A DNA stretch of 43,254 nt from Photorhabdus khanii NC19 (GTDB taxonomy: Bacteria > Pseudomonadota > Gammaproteobacteria > Enterobacterales > Enterobacteriaceae): assembly GCF_000517265.1 (NCBI RefSeq), contig NZ_AYSJ01000014.1, positions 142,215-185,468 of the forward strand. Direction: 5' to 3'. Shown in pieces: positions 9,670 through 17,903 of the stretch. The notes under the pieces were generated by a model. It was not told the origin of the DNA. It made no database searches and worked only from the letters and a program-made list of their open reading frames with translations. The position numbers and the translations under genes are program-made. Positions within the stretch are counted from its first letter, which is position 1. Every line of letters begins with the position of its first letter.

Positions 9670-9684
9670 CCCCTATGCAAGGGG
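9670..9684 (-). terminator. weak hairpin between pncB and asnS
   Basis: CCCCT / AGGGG pair around a 5-nt loop. It lies downstream of pncB and upstream of asnS on the minus strand, but has no strong T run, so a termination role is doubtful. The rest of 9625-9827 shows no gene. Confidence 0.25.
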
Positions 9685-9827
9685 CTGCTTGTTCTATGTT
9701 ACTTGCCATATTCCAGGAAACAAGAGGAAATCACTAATTTGAATGGTGAATAAGAGGGAAACCGGTTTTTTCAGATATGCCACTGCTTTATTTACCAGCG
9801 GCACAGTTGTGTTTTATAAAAATGGTG

Positions 9828-11039
9828 TCAACAAGCTTGCTTGACGGATATATCAAAAGCGGCGCGTAGCTTGTTAACAAACTCATTATCTTCACAAATG
9901 GTTTTGCCGGGGCTGTCTGACAGTTTTGCTACCGGTTTGCCATTACATTCGACAAGTTTGATAACGATGTTCAGTGGCTTAACGCCTGGAATGTTGCAGG
10001 TCAGCCGTGTGCCGATGCCGAAAATCAGGTTTATTCTGTTGTGGAAATGGCGATAAAGCGCTAACGCTTTCTGGAAATCCAGGCTGTCAGAAAACACCAA
10101 AGTTTTCGTCATGGGATCGATGCCCAGTTTTTGATAATGGGCGATCGCTTTTTCACCCCATTCAACTGGATCGCCAGAATCATGGCGTAAACCTTGGTAT
10201 CTGTTGGCAAACTGGGCATCAAAGTCCCGCAGAAAAGCATCCATTGTGATGCAGTCAGTCAGAGCGATACCTAATTGGTTGGGATATTCATTTAACCAAC
10301 TTTGTAATGCTTCCCGCTGACTGCTTGCCAGTTCCGGGCTGATTTGCTGGTGAGCCTGAAACCACTCATGCGCCTGTGTACCAACAGGGGAGATCCCAAG
10401 CTGTTGTGCAAGTTGATAGTTGCTGGTGCCAATCAGGTAAGGAAAATTCTGTTGCAGTTCGCTGACAATGGCATGTTGAACACCGTGTGAGAAACGGCGG
10501 CGTGTGCCGAAATCCATCAGTTTGAAACCGGAGAGATCAATTCCTTCATCTTCTGCATCTTGATAGAACAGTTTAATTAATTTGCGAAGCTGCTTGACGG
10601 CATTTTCAGCTGCGTTATCCGGCGAGTGGTGATGGTGAACCAACTCACTGAGCAGCGCCAATAATGGCACTTCCCACATAATCACTTCATGCCATAATCC
10701 TGAAATACGGATAGCTAACTGACCACTACCGGTTACAGAAATATTGACTTGCTGTGGATTAAAACGAAAGGTTTTGAACCAATCCAGATAATCAGCCTTG
10801 AAAAAAGGCAGGCTGGAAAGATAATTAAACTCAGCATCAGTTAATGCCAGATCAGCCATCATATTAACCTGATGGCGTAATTTTTTGGCATATTCACCCA
10901 GCAGTTCATCACCGCGGCAGCGAAACTCTGCAACGACAGGCATGTGGCTGTAGTGGTGGTACACTGCTTGTTGCATATGAAGTTTATAAGCGTCAGTATC
11001 AAGCAGTGATTTAATAATCGGGGTAGCGTCTAGGGTCAT
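9828..11039 (-). CDS. pncB: nicotinate phosphoribosyltransferase
   Basis: Converts nicotinate, PRPP and ATP into nicotinate mononucleotide in NAD salvage; cytosolic. The 403 residues are collinear with the 400-residue E. coli enzyme: [16 protein letters not shown] at the N-terminus, [27 protein letters not shown] (contains the active-site His phosphorylated by ATP), and [16 protein letters not shown] near the phosphate-binding site. The C-terminus (DISVKQAC) is variable. The start region is TGAGGATGCATAACGCGCTATG; the AGGA is rather far from this ATG. It is divergent from pepN over a 348-bp control region. Confidence 0.95.
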   Translation of the reverse strand: MTLDATPIIKSLLDTDAYKLHMQQAVYHHYSHMPVVAEFRCRGDELLGEYAKKLRHQVNMMADLALTDAEFNYLSSLPFFKADYLDWFKTFRFNPQQVNISVTGSGQLAIRISGLWHEVIMWEVPLLALLSELVHHHHSPDNAAENAVKQLRKLIKLFYQDAEDEGIDLSGFKLMDFGTRRRFSHGVQHAIVSELQQNFPYLIGTSNYQLAQQLGISPVGTQAHEWFQAHQQISPELASSQREALQSWLNEYPNQLGIALTDCITMDAFLRDFDAQFANRYQGLRHDSGDPVEWGEKAIAHYQKLGIDPMTKTLVFSDSLDFQKALALYRHFHNRINLIFGIGTRLTCNIPGVKPLNIVIKLVECNGKPVAKLSDSPGKTICEDNEFVNKLRAAFDISVKQAC

Positions 11040-11129
11040 AGCGCGTTATGCATCCTCACGGAGCCTATTCGTGTCAGCTAAATCGATAAAGTTGGAAGAG
11101 TATACCGGGATTATTTTGTTATTGAAGTC

Positions 11130-11257
11130 ACATAACATCATATCGTTCACCAGATGATCGAAACTAAAAAGGTCTTTGGTTGAATGTTATCATGTTATTT
11201 GATCATTAAGTGATAACAAGCACCAAAGAGCAAACATATTCTTTACATAACATCATA
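11130..11257. repeat. pair of 13-bp direct repeats in the pncB-pepN control region
   Basis: ACATAACATCATA occurs at 11130-11142 and again at 11245-11257, 115 bp apart. Each copy is followed by a similar TCGTTC or CTCGTTC. The two copies bracket the inverted repeat at 11185-11218. Confidence 0.5.
11185..11218. promoter_or_regulatory. inverted repeat in the pncB-pepN control region
   Basis: TGTTATCA (11185-11192) and TGATAACA (11211-11218) are perfect inverted arms with an 18-bp spacer. The site lies between the divergent pncB and pepN promoters. A regulator site for pncB (NadR in E. coli) or pepN is possible, but the sequence does not clearly match a motif I know. Confidence 0.35.
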
Positions 11258-11387
11258 CTCGTTCTTAATGCATGTTTAATGCCAGAAGGTGCGTTATTTC
11301 ACTCTTGAACTTTAACCTCTTTCTGTGGCAGCGTAAGATTTGGTATTGAATTAATTCCATAAGTATGAAACGACAAAAAGGTTTCTT

Positions 11388-14000
11388 ATGACACAACAGC
11401 GACAAGCTAAATACCGCCGGGATTATCGCGCTCCGGACTATACGATTTCTGATATTGAACTTGATTTTAATCTTGATGCTGATAGCACAGAAGTCACCGC
11501 AATTAGCCAGATAAAACGTCTGAGTCATGAAATAACGCCATTGGTGCTGAATGGTGAAGACTTGACGCTGAAAAGCCTTCATGTAGATGGTCAACCGTGG
11601 GAGCATTACCGTGAACAGGGTGATACTCTGGTCATTGAGCAGTTGCCGGCTCAGTTCACTTTGAAAATTGTTAATGATATCCACCCAGCGAAAAATACCG
11701 CTCTTGAAGGCTTGTATGTTTCTGGCGATGCACTTTGTACCCAGTGTGAAGCAGAAGGTTTCCGCCACATTACCTACTATCTTGATCGTCCTGATGTACT
11801 GGCTCGTTTTACCACCCGCATGACAGCCGATAAAGCCAAATATCCGTATCTGCTGTCAAATGGTAACCGGGTTGAACAAGGTGAAACCGATGATGGGCGT
11901 CATTGGGTGAAATGGCAGGATCCATTCCCAAAACCAAGTTATTTGTTCGCTCTGGTTGCGGGTGATTTTGATGTTTTGCGCGACTCTTTTACCACCCGTA
12001 GTGGCCGTAAAGTTGCACTGGAGCTGTTTGTCGACCGTGGCAATCTCGACCGGGCTGATTGGGCAATGGCTTCCCTGAAAAATGCGATGAAGTGGGATGA
12101 AACCCGTTTTGGCCTTGAGTATGACCTTGATATCTATATGATTGTCGCGGTGGATTTCTTCAATATGGGCGCAATGGAGAATAAAGGTCTGAACGTCTTT
12201 AACTCCAAATATGTGCTGGCAAAATCTGAAACGGCGACGGATAAAGATTACCTTGGTATAGAAGCCGTGATCGGCCATGAATATTTCCATAATTGGACCG
12301 GTAACCGTATCACTTGCCGCGATTGGTTTCAGCTTAGTCTGAAAGAGGGATTGACGGTATTCCGCGATCAGGAGTTTAGCTCTGATCTTGGTTCTCGTTC
12401 TGTTAATCGTATCAATAACGTGCGTGTTATGCGTGCGGCACAGTTTGCTGAAGATGCCAGCCCAATGGCGCATTCAATTCGTCCTGATAAAGTGATTGAG
12501 ATGAATAACTTCTATACAGTAACTGTGTATGAGAAGGGCGCGGAAGTTATCCGCATGATTCACACCCTGCTGGGCGAAGAGCAATTCCAGGCAGGGATGC
12601 AGCTTTATGTTCATCGTCATGATGGCAGTGCTGCAACATGTGATGATTTTGTTCAGGCAATGGAAGATGCATCAAATGTCGATCTGTCTCTTTTCCGTCG
12701 TTGGTATAGCCAGTCTGGTACACCGGTGCTGGCCGTTCGTGATGAATATAATGCGGAAAAGCGGCAGTATAAGTTGCATGTCAGCCAGATGACACCTTCT
12801 ACCGCCGATCAAAAAGAGAAACAACCTCTGCATATTCCACTGGATATTGAGCTCTATGACAGCAAAGGCCATGTGATCCCATTGCGTTATGATGGTCAGC
12901 CGGTTCACCATGTGCTGAATGTAACCAATGCAGAGCAGACGTTTATATTTGATGATGTGCCGTCATTGCCGGTTCCTTCTTTACTACGGGAATTCTCGGC
13001 GCCTGTGAAACTGGATTACCCATTCAGCGATCAGCAATTGGCATTTTTGATCAAGCATGCCCGTAATGCGTTTTCCCGCTGGGATGCGGCTCAGTCGCTG
13101 ATGGCAAACCATATCAAACTGAATGTTATCCGTTACCAGCAGAAGCAGCCAATCGAACTGCCAATGCATGTGGTCGATGCTTTCCGTGCGGTGTTGTTGG
13201 ATAGTGACATTGATCCGGCTCTGGCTGCTCATATTCTGGCTTTGCCGTCAGAAGGTGAGATGGCGGAATTATTTACGATTATCGATCCAAAGGCGATTCA
13301 TGAAGTTTTGCATACAATCACCCGTACTTTGGCACAGGAAATGGCGGATGAGTTTGCTGTGGTTTATCACTCTATCAATATAGGTGCATACCGCGTCGAT
13401 CATCAGGATATCGCCAAACGTTCTCTGCGTAATATCTGTTTGTATTATCTGGCCTTTGGCTCTCAAGAGCAGGCCGATAAACTGATATCGAATCAATATC
13501 ATCAGTCTGACAATATGACTGATGCATTGGCGGCGTTATCTGGCGCGGTGATAGCGGAGCTGCCTTGCTGTGATCAACTGATGACAGAATTTGATGAGCG
13601 GTGGCATCAGGATGGCTTGGTTATGGATAAATGGTTTAGCTTACAGGCAAGTAGCCCGGCGGCAGATGTTCTCGCTAATGTGCGTAATCTATTGAGTCAT
13701 CGTTCATTTAGCATGAGTAACCCAAACAGAGTGCGTGCTCTGGTTGGGGCATTTGTTAACAACCCGGTTGCATTCCATGCTGAAGATGGCAGTGGTTATC
13801 AGTTCCTGTTGGAAATTTTGACCGATCTTAACCGCCGTAACCCACAGGTTGCTTCCCGTTTGATTGAACCGTTGATTCGCCTGAAGCGTTATGACGAAAA
13901 ACGCCAAAGCATGATGTGTAACGCGCTGGAGCAATTGAAAGGATTGGAAAACCTGTCTGGTGATCTGTTTGAGAAAATCACTAAGGCGTTAGAAAGCTGA
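11388..14000 (+). CDS. pepN: aminopeptidase N
   Basis: M1-family zinc aminopeptidase with broad specificity that degrades peptides downstream of the ATP-dependent proteases. Its 870 residues equal E. coli PepN. The start MTQQRQAKYRRDYRAPDY matches E. coli, with AAGG 8 nt upstream. The substrate-anchoring GAMEN motif (MGAMENKGLN) comes before the zinc site HEYFHNWTGNR (His297 and His301), with the third ligand Glu in LKEGLTVF. The catalytic Tyr is expected in NNFYTVTVYEKGAEV. A strong terminator follows. Confidence 0.97.
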   Translation: MTQQRQAKYRRDYRAPDYTISDIELDFNLDADSTEVTAISQIKRLSHEITPLVLNGEDLTLKSLHVDGQPWEHYREQGDTLVIEQLPAQFTLKIVNDIHPAKNTALEGLYVSGDALCTQCEAEGFRHITYYLDRPDVLARFTTRMTADKAKYPYLLSNGNRVEQGETDDGRHWVKWQDPFPKPSYLFALVAGDFDVLRDSFTTRSGRKVALELFVDRGNLDRADWAMASLKNAMKWDETRFGLEYDLDIYMIVAVDFFNMGAMENKGLNVFNSKYVLAKSETATDKDYLGIEAVIGHEYFHNWTGNRITCRDWFQLSLKEGLTVFRDQEFSSDLGSRSVNRINNVRVMRAAQFAEDASPMAHSIRPDKVIEMNNFYTVTVYEKGAEVIRMIHTLLGEEQFQAGMQLYVHRHDGSAATCDDFVQAMEDASNVDLSLFRRWYSQSGTPVLAVRDEYNAEKRQYKLHVSQMTPSTADQKEKQPLHIPLDIELYDSKGHVIPLRYDGQPVHHVLNVTNAEQTFIFDDVPSLPVPSLLREFSAPVKLDYPFSDQQLAFLIKHARNAFSRWDAAQSLMANHIKLNVIRYQQKQPIELPMHVVDAFRAVLLDSDIDPALAAHILALPSEGEMAELFTIIDPKAIHEVLHTITRTLAQEMADEFAVVYHSINIGAYRVDHQDIAKRSLRNICLYYLAFGSQEQADKLISNQYHQSDNMTDALAALSGAVIAELPCCDQLMTEFDERWHQDGLVMDKWFSLQASSPAADVLANVRNLLSHRSFSMSNPNRVRALVGAFVNNPVAFHAEDGSGYQFLLEILTDLNRRNPQVASRLIEPLIRLKRYDEKRQSMMCNALEQLKGLENLSGDLFEKITKALES

Positions 14001-14010
14001 TAGCTGTTTA

Positions 14011-14035
14011 TCGGGCTAATGGTTATTTAGCCCGA
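14011..14035 (+). terminator. pepN terminator
   Basis: TCGGGCTAA / TTAGCCCGA form a 9-bp stem with a 7-nt loop, followed by TATTTTTTTTGA. It is a canonical intrinsic terminator 11 nt past the pepN stop. Confidence 0.9.
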
Positions 14036-14074
14036 TATTTTTTTGACCTATTTTCTTAGATAATAAATTTATTC

Positions 14075-14090
14075 TTGCAATCGTTTACTT
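14075..14090 (+). promoter_or_regulatory. PurR-like operator upstream of pyrD
   Basis: TTGCAATCGTTTACTT matches 11 of the 16 positions of the PurR consensus ACGCAAACGTTTGCGT, including the central CGTTT. PurR represses pyrD in E. coli. A TATTAAGAT-type -10 and a CCCGG start region follow at about 14104-14117. Confidence 0.5.
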
Positions 14091-14138
14091 TCGGATCAGA
14101 TCTTATTAAGATGCCCGGCGCTTAATTTACGGCAGTCA

Positions 14139-14166
14139 CTCCCTGTTATCTTGATCTCAGGAGATC
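14139..14166 (+). promoter_or_regulatory. possible SD-hiding structure in the pyrD leader
   Basis: The Shine-Dalgarno AGGAG (14159-14163) lies inside the palindrome GATCTCAGGAGATC (14153-14166). It could also pair with CTCCCTG at 14139-14145. In E. coli, pyrD translation is controlled by nucleotide-dependent start-site switching that decides whether a leader hairpin hides the ribosome site. A similar scheme here is an inference. Confidence 0.4.
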
Positions 14167-14168
14167 GC

Positions 14169-15179
14169 ATGTATTACTCTCTCATCAGGAAGGCGTTGTT
14201 CCAGCTTGATCCGGAACGGGCGCACGAGTTAACCTTCCGCCAGCTCAAGCGTATTACCGGTAGTCCTTTCGAATTTCTTATCCGTCAGTCAGTTGCTACA
14301 AAACCCGTTACTTGTATGGGGCTGTCATTTAAAAATCCCCTTGGTTTGGCCGCAGGTCTTGATAAAGATGGCGATTGTATTGATGCATTTGGTGCAATGG
14401 GATTTGGTTTTATTGAAATTGGTACTGTAACCCCACGAGCTCAGGCAGGAAATGATAAACCCAGATTATTCCGTATTGTTGAAGCTGAAGGGCTAATTAA
14501 CCGTATGGGCTTCAATAATCTTGGTGTTGATAACCTGGTGGAAAATGTCAAAAAGGCAAAATATGGCGGAGTTATTGGGATCAATATTGGTAAAAATAAA
14601 GATACGCTTGTAGAGCATGGGAAAGATGATTATTTAATCTGCATGGATAAAATTTATCCTCATGCCGGCTATATTGCGATTAATATTTCTTCACCAAACA
14701 CGCCAGGTTTAAGAACACTGCAATATGGCGAAGCGCTGGATGATTTATTATCTGCGATTAAAGATAAGCAGGGTGAACTTCAGCAAAAATATCAAAAATA
14801 TGTTCCTGTTGCGGTAAAAATCGCACCAGATCTTTCTGAAGAAGAGTTGATCCAAATTGCAGATAGTTTAATTCGTCATAATATCGATGGTGTTATTGCA
14901 ACGAATACAACATTAGACAGGAAATTAGTTGAGGGGCTTAACTATTGCCAACAAGCGGGTGGGTTAAGTGGCCGACCGGTTCAGTTACGTAGTACAGACG
15001 TTATTCGCCGGCTCTCTCAAGAATTAAGAGGTGAAATTCCTATTATCGGTGTTGGGGGAATAGATTCACTGACTGCTGCCAGAGAAAAAATAGCCGCAGG
15101 GGCTTCTTTAATACAGATTTTCTCCGGATTTATCTATCATGGTCCAAAATTAGTCAAAGATATCGTCAATCACATCTAA
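14169..15179 (+). CDS. pyrD: dihydroorotate dehydrogenase (quinone), class 2
   Basis: Membrane-associated FMN enzyme that oxidises dihydroorotate to orotate with quinone as acceptor in pyrimidine synthesis. The ATG at 14169 ([20 protein letters not shown]) has AGGAG 5 nt upstream and gives 336 residues, the E. coli length; the longer frame adds only MISGDR. The N-terminal helices mark the class 2, quinone-linked type. FMN and substrate motifs include [28 protein letters not shown], and [11 protein letters not shown] with the catalytic Ser; GVGGI lies near the C-terminus. Confidence 0.97.
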   Translation: MYYSLIRKALFQLDPERAHELTFRQLKRITGSPFEFLIRQSVATKPVTCMGLSFKNPLGLAAGLDKDGDCIDAFGAMGFGFIEIGTVTPRAQAGNDKPRLFRIVEAEGLINRMGFNNLGVDNLVENVKKAKYGGVIGINIGKNKDTLVEHGKDDYLICMDKIYPHAGYIAINISSPNTPGLRTLQYGEALDDLLSAIKDKQGELQQKYQKYVPVAVKIAPDLSEEELIQIADSLIRHNIDGVIATNTTLDRKLVEGLNYCQQAGGLSGRPVQLRSTDVIRRLSQELRGEIPIIGVGGIDSLTAAREKIAAGASLIQIFSGFIYHGPKLVKDIVNHI

Positions 15180-15200
15180 ATTTTCCTGTTAATTTATCAT

Positions 15201-15222
15201 TGGGGGTTTATTTTTGCCCCCA
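15201..15222 (+). terminator. weak hairpin after pyrD
   Basis: TGGGGG / CCCCCA form a 6-bp stem 21 nt past the pyrD stop. No T run follows, so it is at best a weak terminator or an mRNA end protector. Confidence 0.4.
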
Positions 15223-15381
15223 ACTCGTCTATATTCGCTCTGATCGTCTAAATTTTTGTCAGTCCCTCATATATCTAATATATGGCAGGGCTTATTTCAC
15301 TGAATAGCGGACAAGTTATTTACAATCTGTTTAGTGCATCTATTTAGCGATGTCAGTTTTTTTGCATAATAAGGATAACCC

Positions 15382-15927
15382 ATGAAACTTAAACCTGATG
15401 ACCAATGGCGCTGGTATTTTGATACTGACCATGACCGCGTAATGCTCGATCTGTCTAAGGGTATGGTTTTCCGTTCCTGTTTTCCTGCAAAGATGCTGAC
15501 GCCTTATGCAATGGGAGAGACTTCATTTTCTGTAGAAGATGCGGCGCTTTATTATTGTTTTGAAGAACAGACACGTCGGATTAATATTTCAGATGAATTC
15601 AGGGCTGAATTAATTCTTAATGCGTTAGTTGCTTTTCGCTTTATAAAGCCGCAAATGCCAAGAAGCTGGTATTTTTCCCGGTTTGCCATGATAGAAAAAC
15701 CTGTGCAAGGAGAATTAATTCAGGTACAGCTTCAGGATTGCGGAACAGAGGCTATATTTCTGGTGGCGGAAGCTGGAGATAGTGCGAGTCTTTGTTTGCT
15801 GGCTCAACCTAAATTAACGTTATCTGATCGCGTAATGAGCTTTTGCGATCCAATCAAAATTATGAATGATCGATTGATGCCATTTGTGGAACCTGTTCGT
15901 ATGCCAATTTATGGCACTGCGGTTTGA
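15382..15927 (+). CDS. zapC: cell-division protein ZapC
   Basis: Cytosolic protein that binds FtsZ and promotes bundling of protofilaments at the Z ring. The 181 residues match E. coli ZapC (180): MKLKPDDQWRWYFDTDHDR at the start, the ALVAFRFIKPQMPRSWYF core, and the SLCLLAQPKLTLSDRVM and IKIMNDRLMPFVEP region near the end. The last codons, EPVRMPIYGTAV-stop, fall inside a direct repeat whose second copy, with a diverged zapC end, lies 3.5 kb away next to ycbX. The gene appears intact, but its 3' end may have been replaced when the glycosyltransferase island arrived. Confidence 0.93.
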   Translation: MKLKPDDQWRWYFDTDHDRVMLDLSKGMVFRSCFPAKMLTPYAMGETSFSVEDAALYYCFEEQTRRINISDEFRAELILNALVAFRFIKPQMPRSWYFSRFAMIEKPVQGELIQVQLQDCGTEAIFLVAEAGDSASLCLLAQPKLTLSDRVMSFCDPIKIMNDRLMPFVEPVRMPIYGTAV

Positions 15928-15947
15928 TTTGGGTTTAAGATCTATTT
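15919..15947. repeat. left 29-bp direct repeat of the glycosyltransferase island
   Basis: This segment starts with the last two zapC codons and stop (GCGGTTTGA) and continues TTTGGGTTTAAGATCTATTT. It recurs at 19403-19431 with a single mismatch. The two copies bound the 3.5-kb insert between zapC and ycbX. Confidence 0.85.
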
Positions 15948-16039
15948 GCTCTGTGATTCCCGGAAGTAAAACCACTTTTTGTAATTCAATTACAAACCAG
16001 AATATATTACCGTAGAAACCTACCCATGATATGTAATAG

Positions 16040-16288
16040 TTACAGATCGCCCATTTCAATATTTTCCCTTGTTTCAGTACAATGATAATAGAGTGGAGTA
16101 GGGGATATGGCCGGCTTGGGAAATATTGTCGCGCAAGGAAACTCTGCAACTACTCGTCCTTTATCTGTCAGTTCCGCGACAAATTAACGGATATCAAGTT
16201 GTTCCGCTGTTTCCAGCAGATCAGATTCCATCAACTCCAGTTTGATAAATCGCTTCAAACAAGGAGCCTGTACTTTTTTATTTGACAT
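16040..16288 (-). pseudogene. small gene with a premature stop, unknown product
   Basis: On the minus strand an ATG at 16288 follows GGAG with 8-nt spacing and reads MSNKKVQAPCLKRFIKLELM and onward for 34 codons to TAA at 16184-16186. The same frame then continues without interruption for 46 more codons (FVAELTDKGRVVAEFPCATI... and ...SPTPLYYHCTE) to a TAA at 16040-16042. A good ribosome site, normal codons and one stop in the middle suggest either an 82-residue protein with a recent nonsense mutation or a genuine 34-residue peptide. Composition does not reveal a function. It lies just past the glycosyltransferase terminator, inside the island. The remaining gap sequence (15948-16039 and 16340-16390) shows nothing. 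Confidence 0.45.
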
Positions 16289-16312
16289 ATTGAACACTCC
16301 ATAAAAAAGTAA

Positions 16313-16339
16313 ACACGCCTGCCGGAGTGGTAGGCGTGT
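16313..16339 (-). terminator. terminator after the first glycosyltransferase
   Basis: ACACGCCT / AGGCGTGT form an 8-bp stem with an 11-nt loop. On the minus strand it is followed by TTTACTTTTTTATGG, a T-rich tail. It separates the glycosyltransferase gene from the small broken ORF. Confidence 0.8.
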
Positions 16340-16390
16340 GATGCGGTCAGAGTTGGAGGATTGGAAAGGAGAGACAAAGCATTAATGGCT

Positions 16391-17677
16391 TTATTGCTCA
16401 AGAATTAATTGTTCTACGTGCTTAGAAATCTCTGCCAGTGCATCGTGGCTTGCATAATCTTTTTGGACGATTTGTGCACGTTGTTTAAATAAGTTTGTGC
16501 TAAGAATGTTTTCCACTGTTTGTTTAAGCTGAGATTCAGTCGGTTGTGCTGTATCCAGATTAATACCACATCCAGCCCATACGACGCGAAACGCTGTTTC
16601 CTGCTTGCCTTCTCCTGTATCGGCAATGAGCACCGGTGTACCGTGGTTGAGGGCGTAATTAATGGTTCCGTAACCTCCGTTAGATATTAGCAATGAAGCT
16701 TTTGCTAGCCAGTGCTCAAATGAGATAAATTCTTCGATACGTGCGTTTTCAGGTATGTTCTCTTGCCGTATTTCTACCGATCTACCACCGGTGGTTGCCA
16801 ATACACGTACTGGTAATGTAGCCAGTGCACGCAATGTGGGGAAAATTAACTGGTTTAGATCGGTATTAGACATGGTACCTTGAGTGACTATAACCAATGG
16901 CCGTGGATCATCTTCTTCCCATAATCGAGGTGGTACTGTTGTCGGTGCGGGGTTGGGGAGTGGGCCAATAAAATGGACTGTATCAGGCAATCCTTCTCGT
17001 GGGTATTCAAATGCCAGGGTTGAAAGTTGCAAAAAGCGATCAGAACCCAAAATGACTTCATCGTTGAAAAATCGGGTTAACGTAGCGCACCCTGACTGAG
17101 CTAATGCGTCATTGAAGCTATCCTGTACTTCGGTTATTAGTTGTCGGGTTTCCTCATCCACGAGTTGTTCATGTGTCAATTCTGATGGTAATAATGCGGG
17201 TGGGATACGTGGCCCCCAGAAAATTGAATCTTTTGAAGAGTAAGCCAGAGGCGTTATGCCAATTATGATCACTGGAAGGCGATGAGCTTTTTCTTTTTGC
17301 AGCAGTGGCAATATGCCATAGAAGCAGTTCTCGGCTATAAGTAATTCTGCTTGCTGTTCATGGATGATTTGTTGTAGTTGGCGGTCGAGGAATGGGATTG
17401 GACTACAGAAGAAATCTTTAAACGCGAGTGCCATTTGCAGATTTCCTGGAGGAAGGTGCGCTCGGTCAGGAAAACGTTGCTTTAAGTGGCGGTAATCAAA
17501 GTCTATATGATCATCAAAAGGGATAAATTTTCCGTTTAAATCTTCTACCTGTTGGCGAAATAACGCGCCAGTGAATACAGCTACCTGATGTCCTTGTGTT
17601 ATCAGTGATTGAGCTACCTTTAACATCGGATAGACATGCCCGGGTGTTGCAACCGCTGCAATGACAATACGTGCCAT
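16391..17677 (-). CDS. family-1 (MGT-type) glycosyltransferase, copy 1
   Basis: Cytosolic GT-B-fold protein of the macrolide/UDP-glycosyltransferase type, 428 residues, predicted to move a sugar from an NDP-sugar to a small lipophilic acceptor. The N-terminal domain begins MARIVIAAVATPGHVYPMLK with the GHV(Y/N)P motif typical of these enzymes. The donor-site region, about 330-375, has FISFEHWLAKASLLISNGGY and GTINYALNHGTPVLIADTGE; the usual His of the HGG motif is Asn here. No signal peptide or membrane span. GAAGGAG lies 6 nt before the ATG. About four in five residues match copy 2 upstream. Donor and acceptor cannot be told from the sequence; no biosynthetic genes are adjacent. Confidence 0.85.
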   Translation of the reverse strand: MARIVIAAVATPGHVYPMLKVAQSLITQGHQVAVFTGALFRQQVEDLNGKFIPFDDHIDFDYRHLKQRFPDRAHLPPGNLQMALAFKDFFCSPIPFLDRQLQQIIHEQQAELLIAENCFYGILPLLQKEKAHRLPVIIIGITPLAYSSKDSIFWGPRIPPALLPSELTHEQLVDEETRQLITEVQDSFNDALAQSGCATLTRFFNDEVILGSDRFLQLSTLAFEYPREGLPDTVHFIGPLPNPAPTTVPPRLWEEDDPRPLVIVTQGTMSNTDLNQLIFPTLRALATLPVRVLATTGGRSVEIRQENIPENARIEEFISFEHWLAKASLLISNGGYGTINYALNHGTPVLIADTGEGKQETAFRVVWAGCGINLDTAQPTESQLKQTVENILSTNLFKQRAQIVQKDYASHDALAEISKHVEQLILEQ

Positions 17678-17743
17678 ACTTGCTCCTTCATACTGTGTTG
17701 ATTTAATTACGCTAACTAACTCCTGACTCAGGGTGTGATCATT

Positions 17744-17761
17744 TTATGACTACTGTCATAA
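17744..17761. promoter_or_regulatory. palindromic operator candidate, glycosyltransferase copy 1
   Basis: TTATGAC-TACT-GTCATAA is a perfect 7-bp inverted repeat 67 bp upstream of the start codon. The minus strand continues into a CATAAAAT stretch that could be the -10. A near-copy occurs upstream of copy 2, so the site was kept in both duplicates. No further gene lies in 17678-17903. Confidence 0.5.
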
Positions 17762-17903
17762 ATTGATTTTAGTAACAATAATTAGTTATGACAATAATCA
17801 CTGTTGTTTATTTTTTCATAAGGTTATGAAACATGCCGATCTCCTCCCCCTTTTAGTCTGTGTTAGCACCAAAATGGAGAGGGAAGATGAAGGTATCTAA
17901 GGC

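Noticed and set aside
11265-11768. 167-codon minus-strand frame across the pepN start
   Set aside because: It overlaps the pepN 5' end and control region; composition fits a shadow frame.
11856-12473. 205-codon open frame on the minus strand inside pepN
   Set aside because: Antisense shadow of the conserved pepN catalytic region; no ribosome site and no family motif.
15820-16149. 109-codon minus-strand frame overlapping the zapC 3' end
   Set aside because: TTG start without a ribosome site, overlaps zapC coding sequence and lies out of phase with the better-supported small frame at 16288.
16082-16285. 67-codon plus-strand frame in the glycosyltransferase island
   Set aside because: It is antisense to the small frame that has the ribosome site and has none itself.
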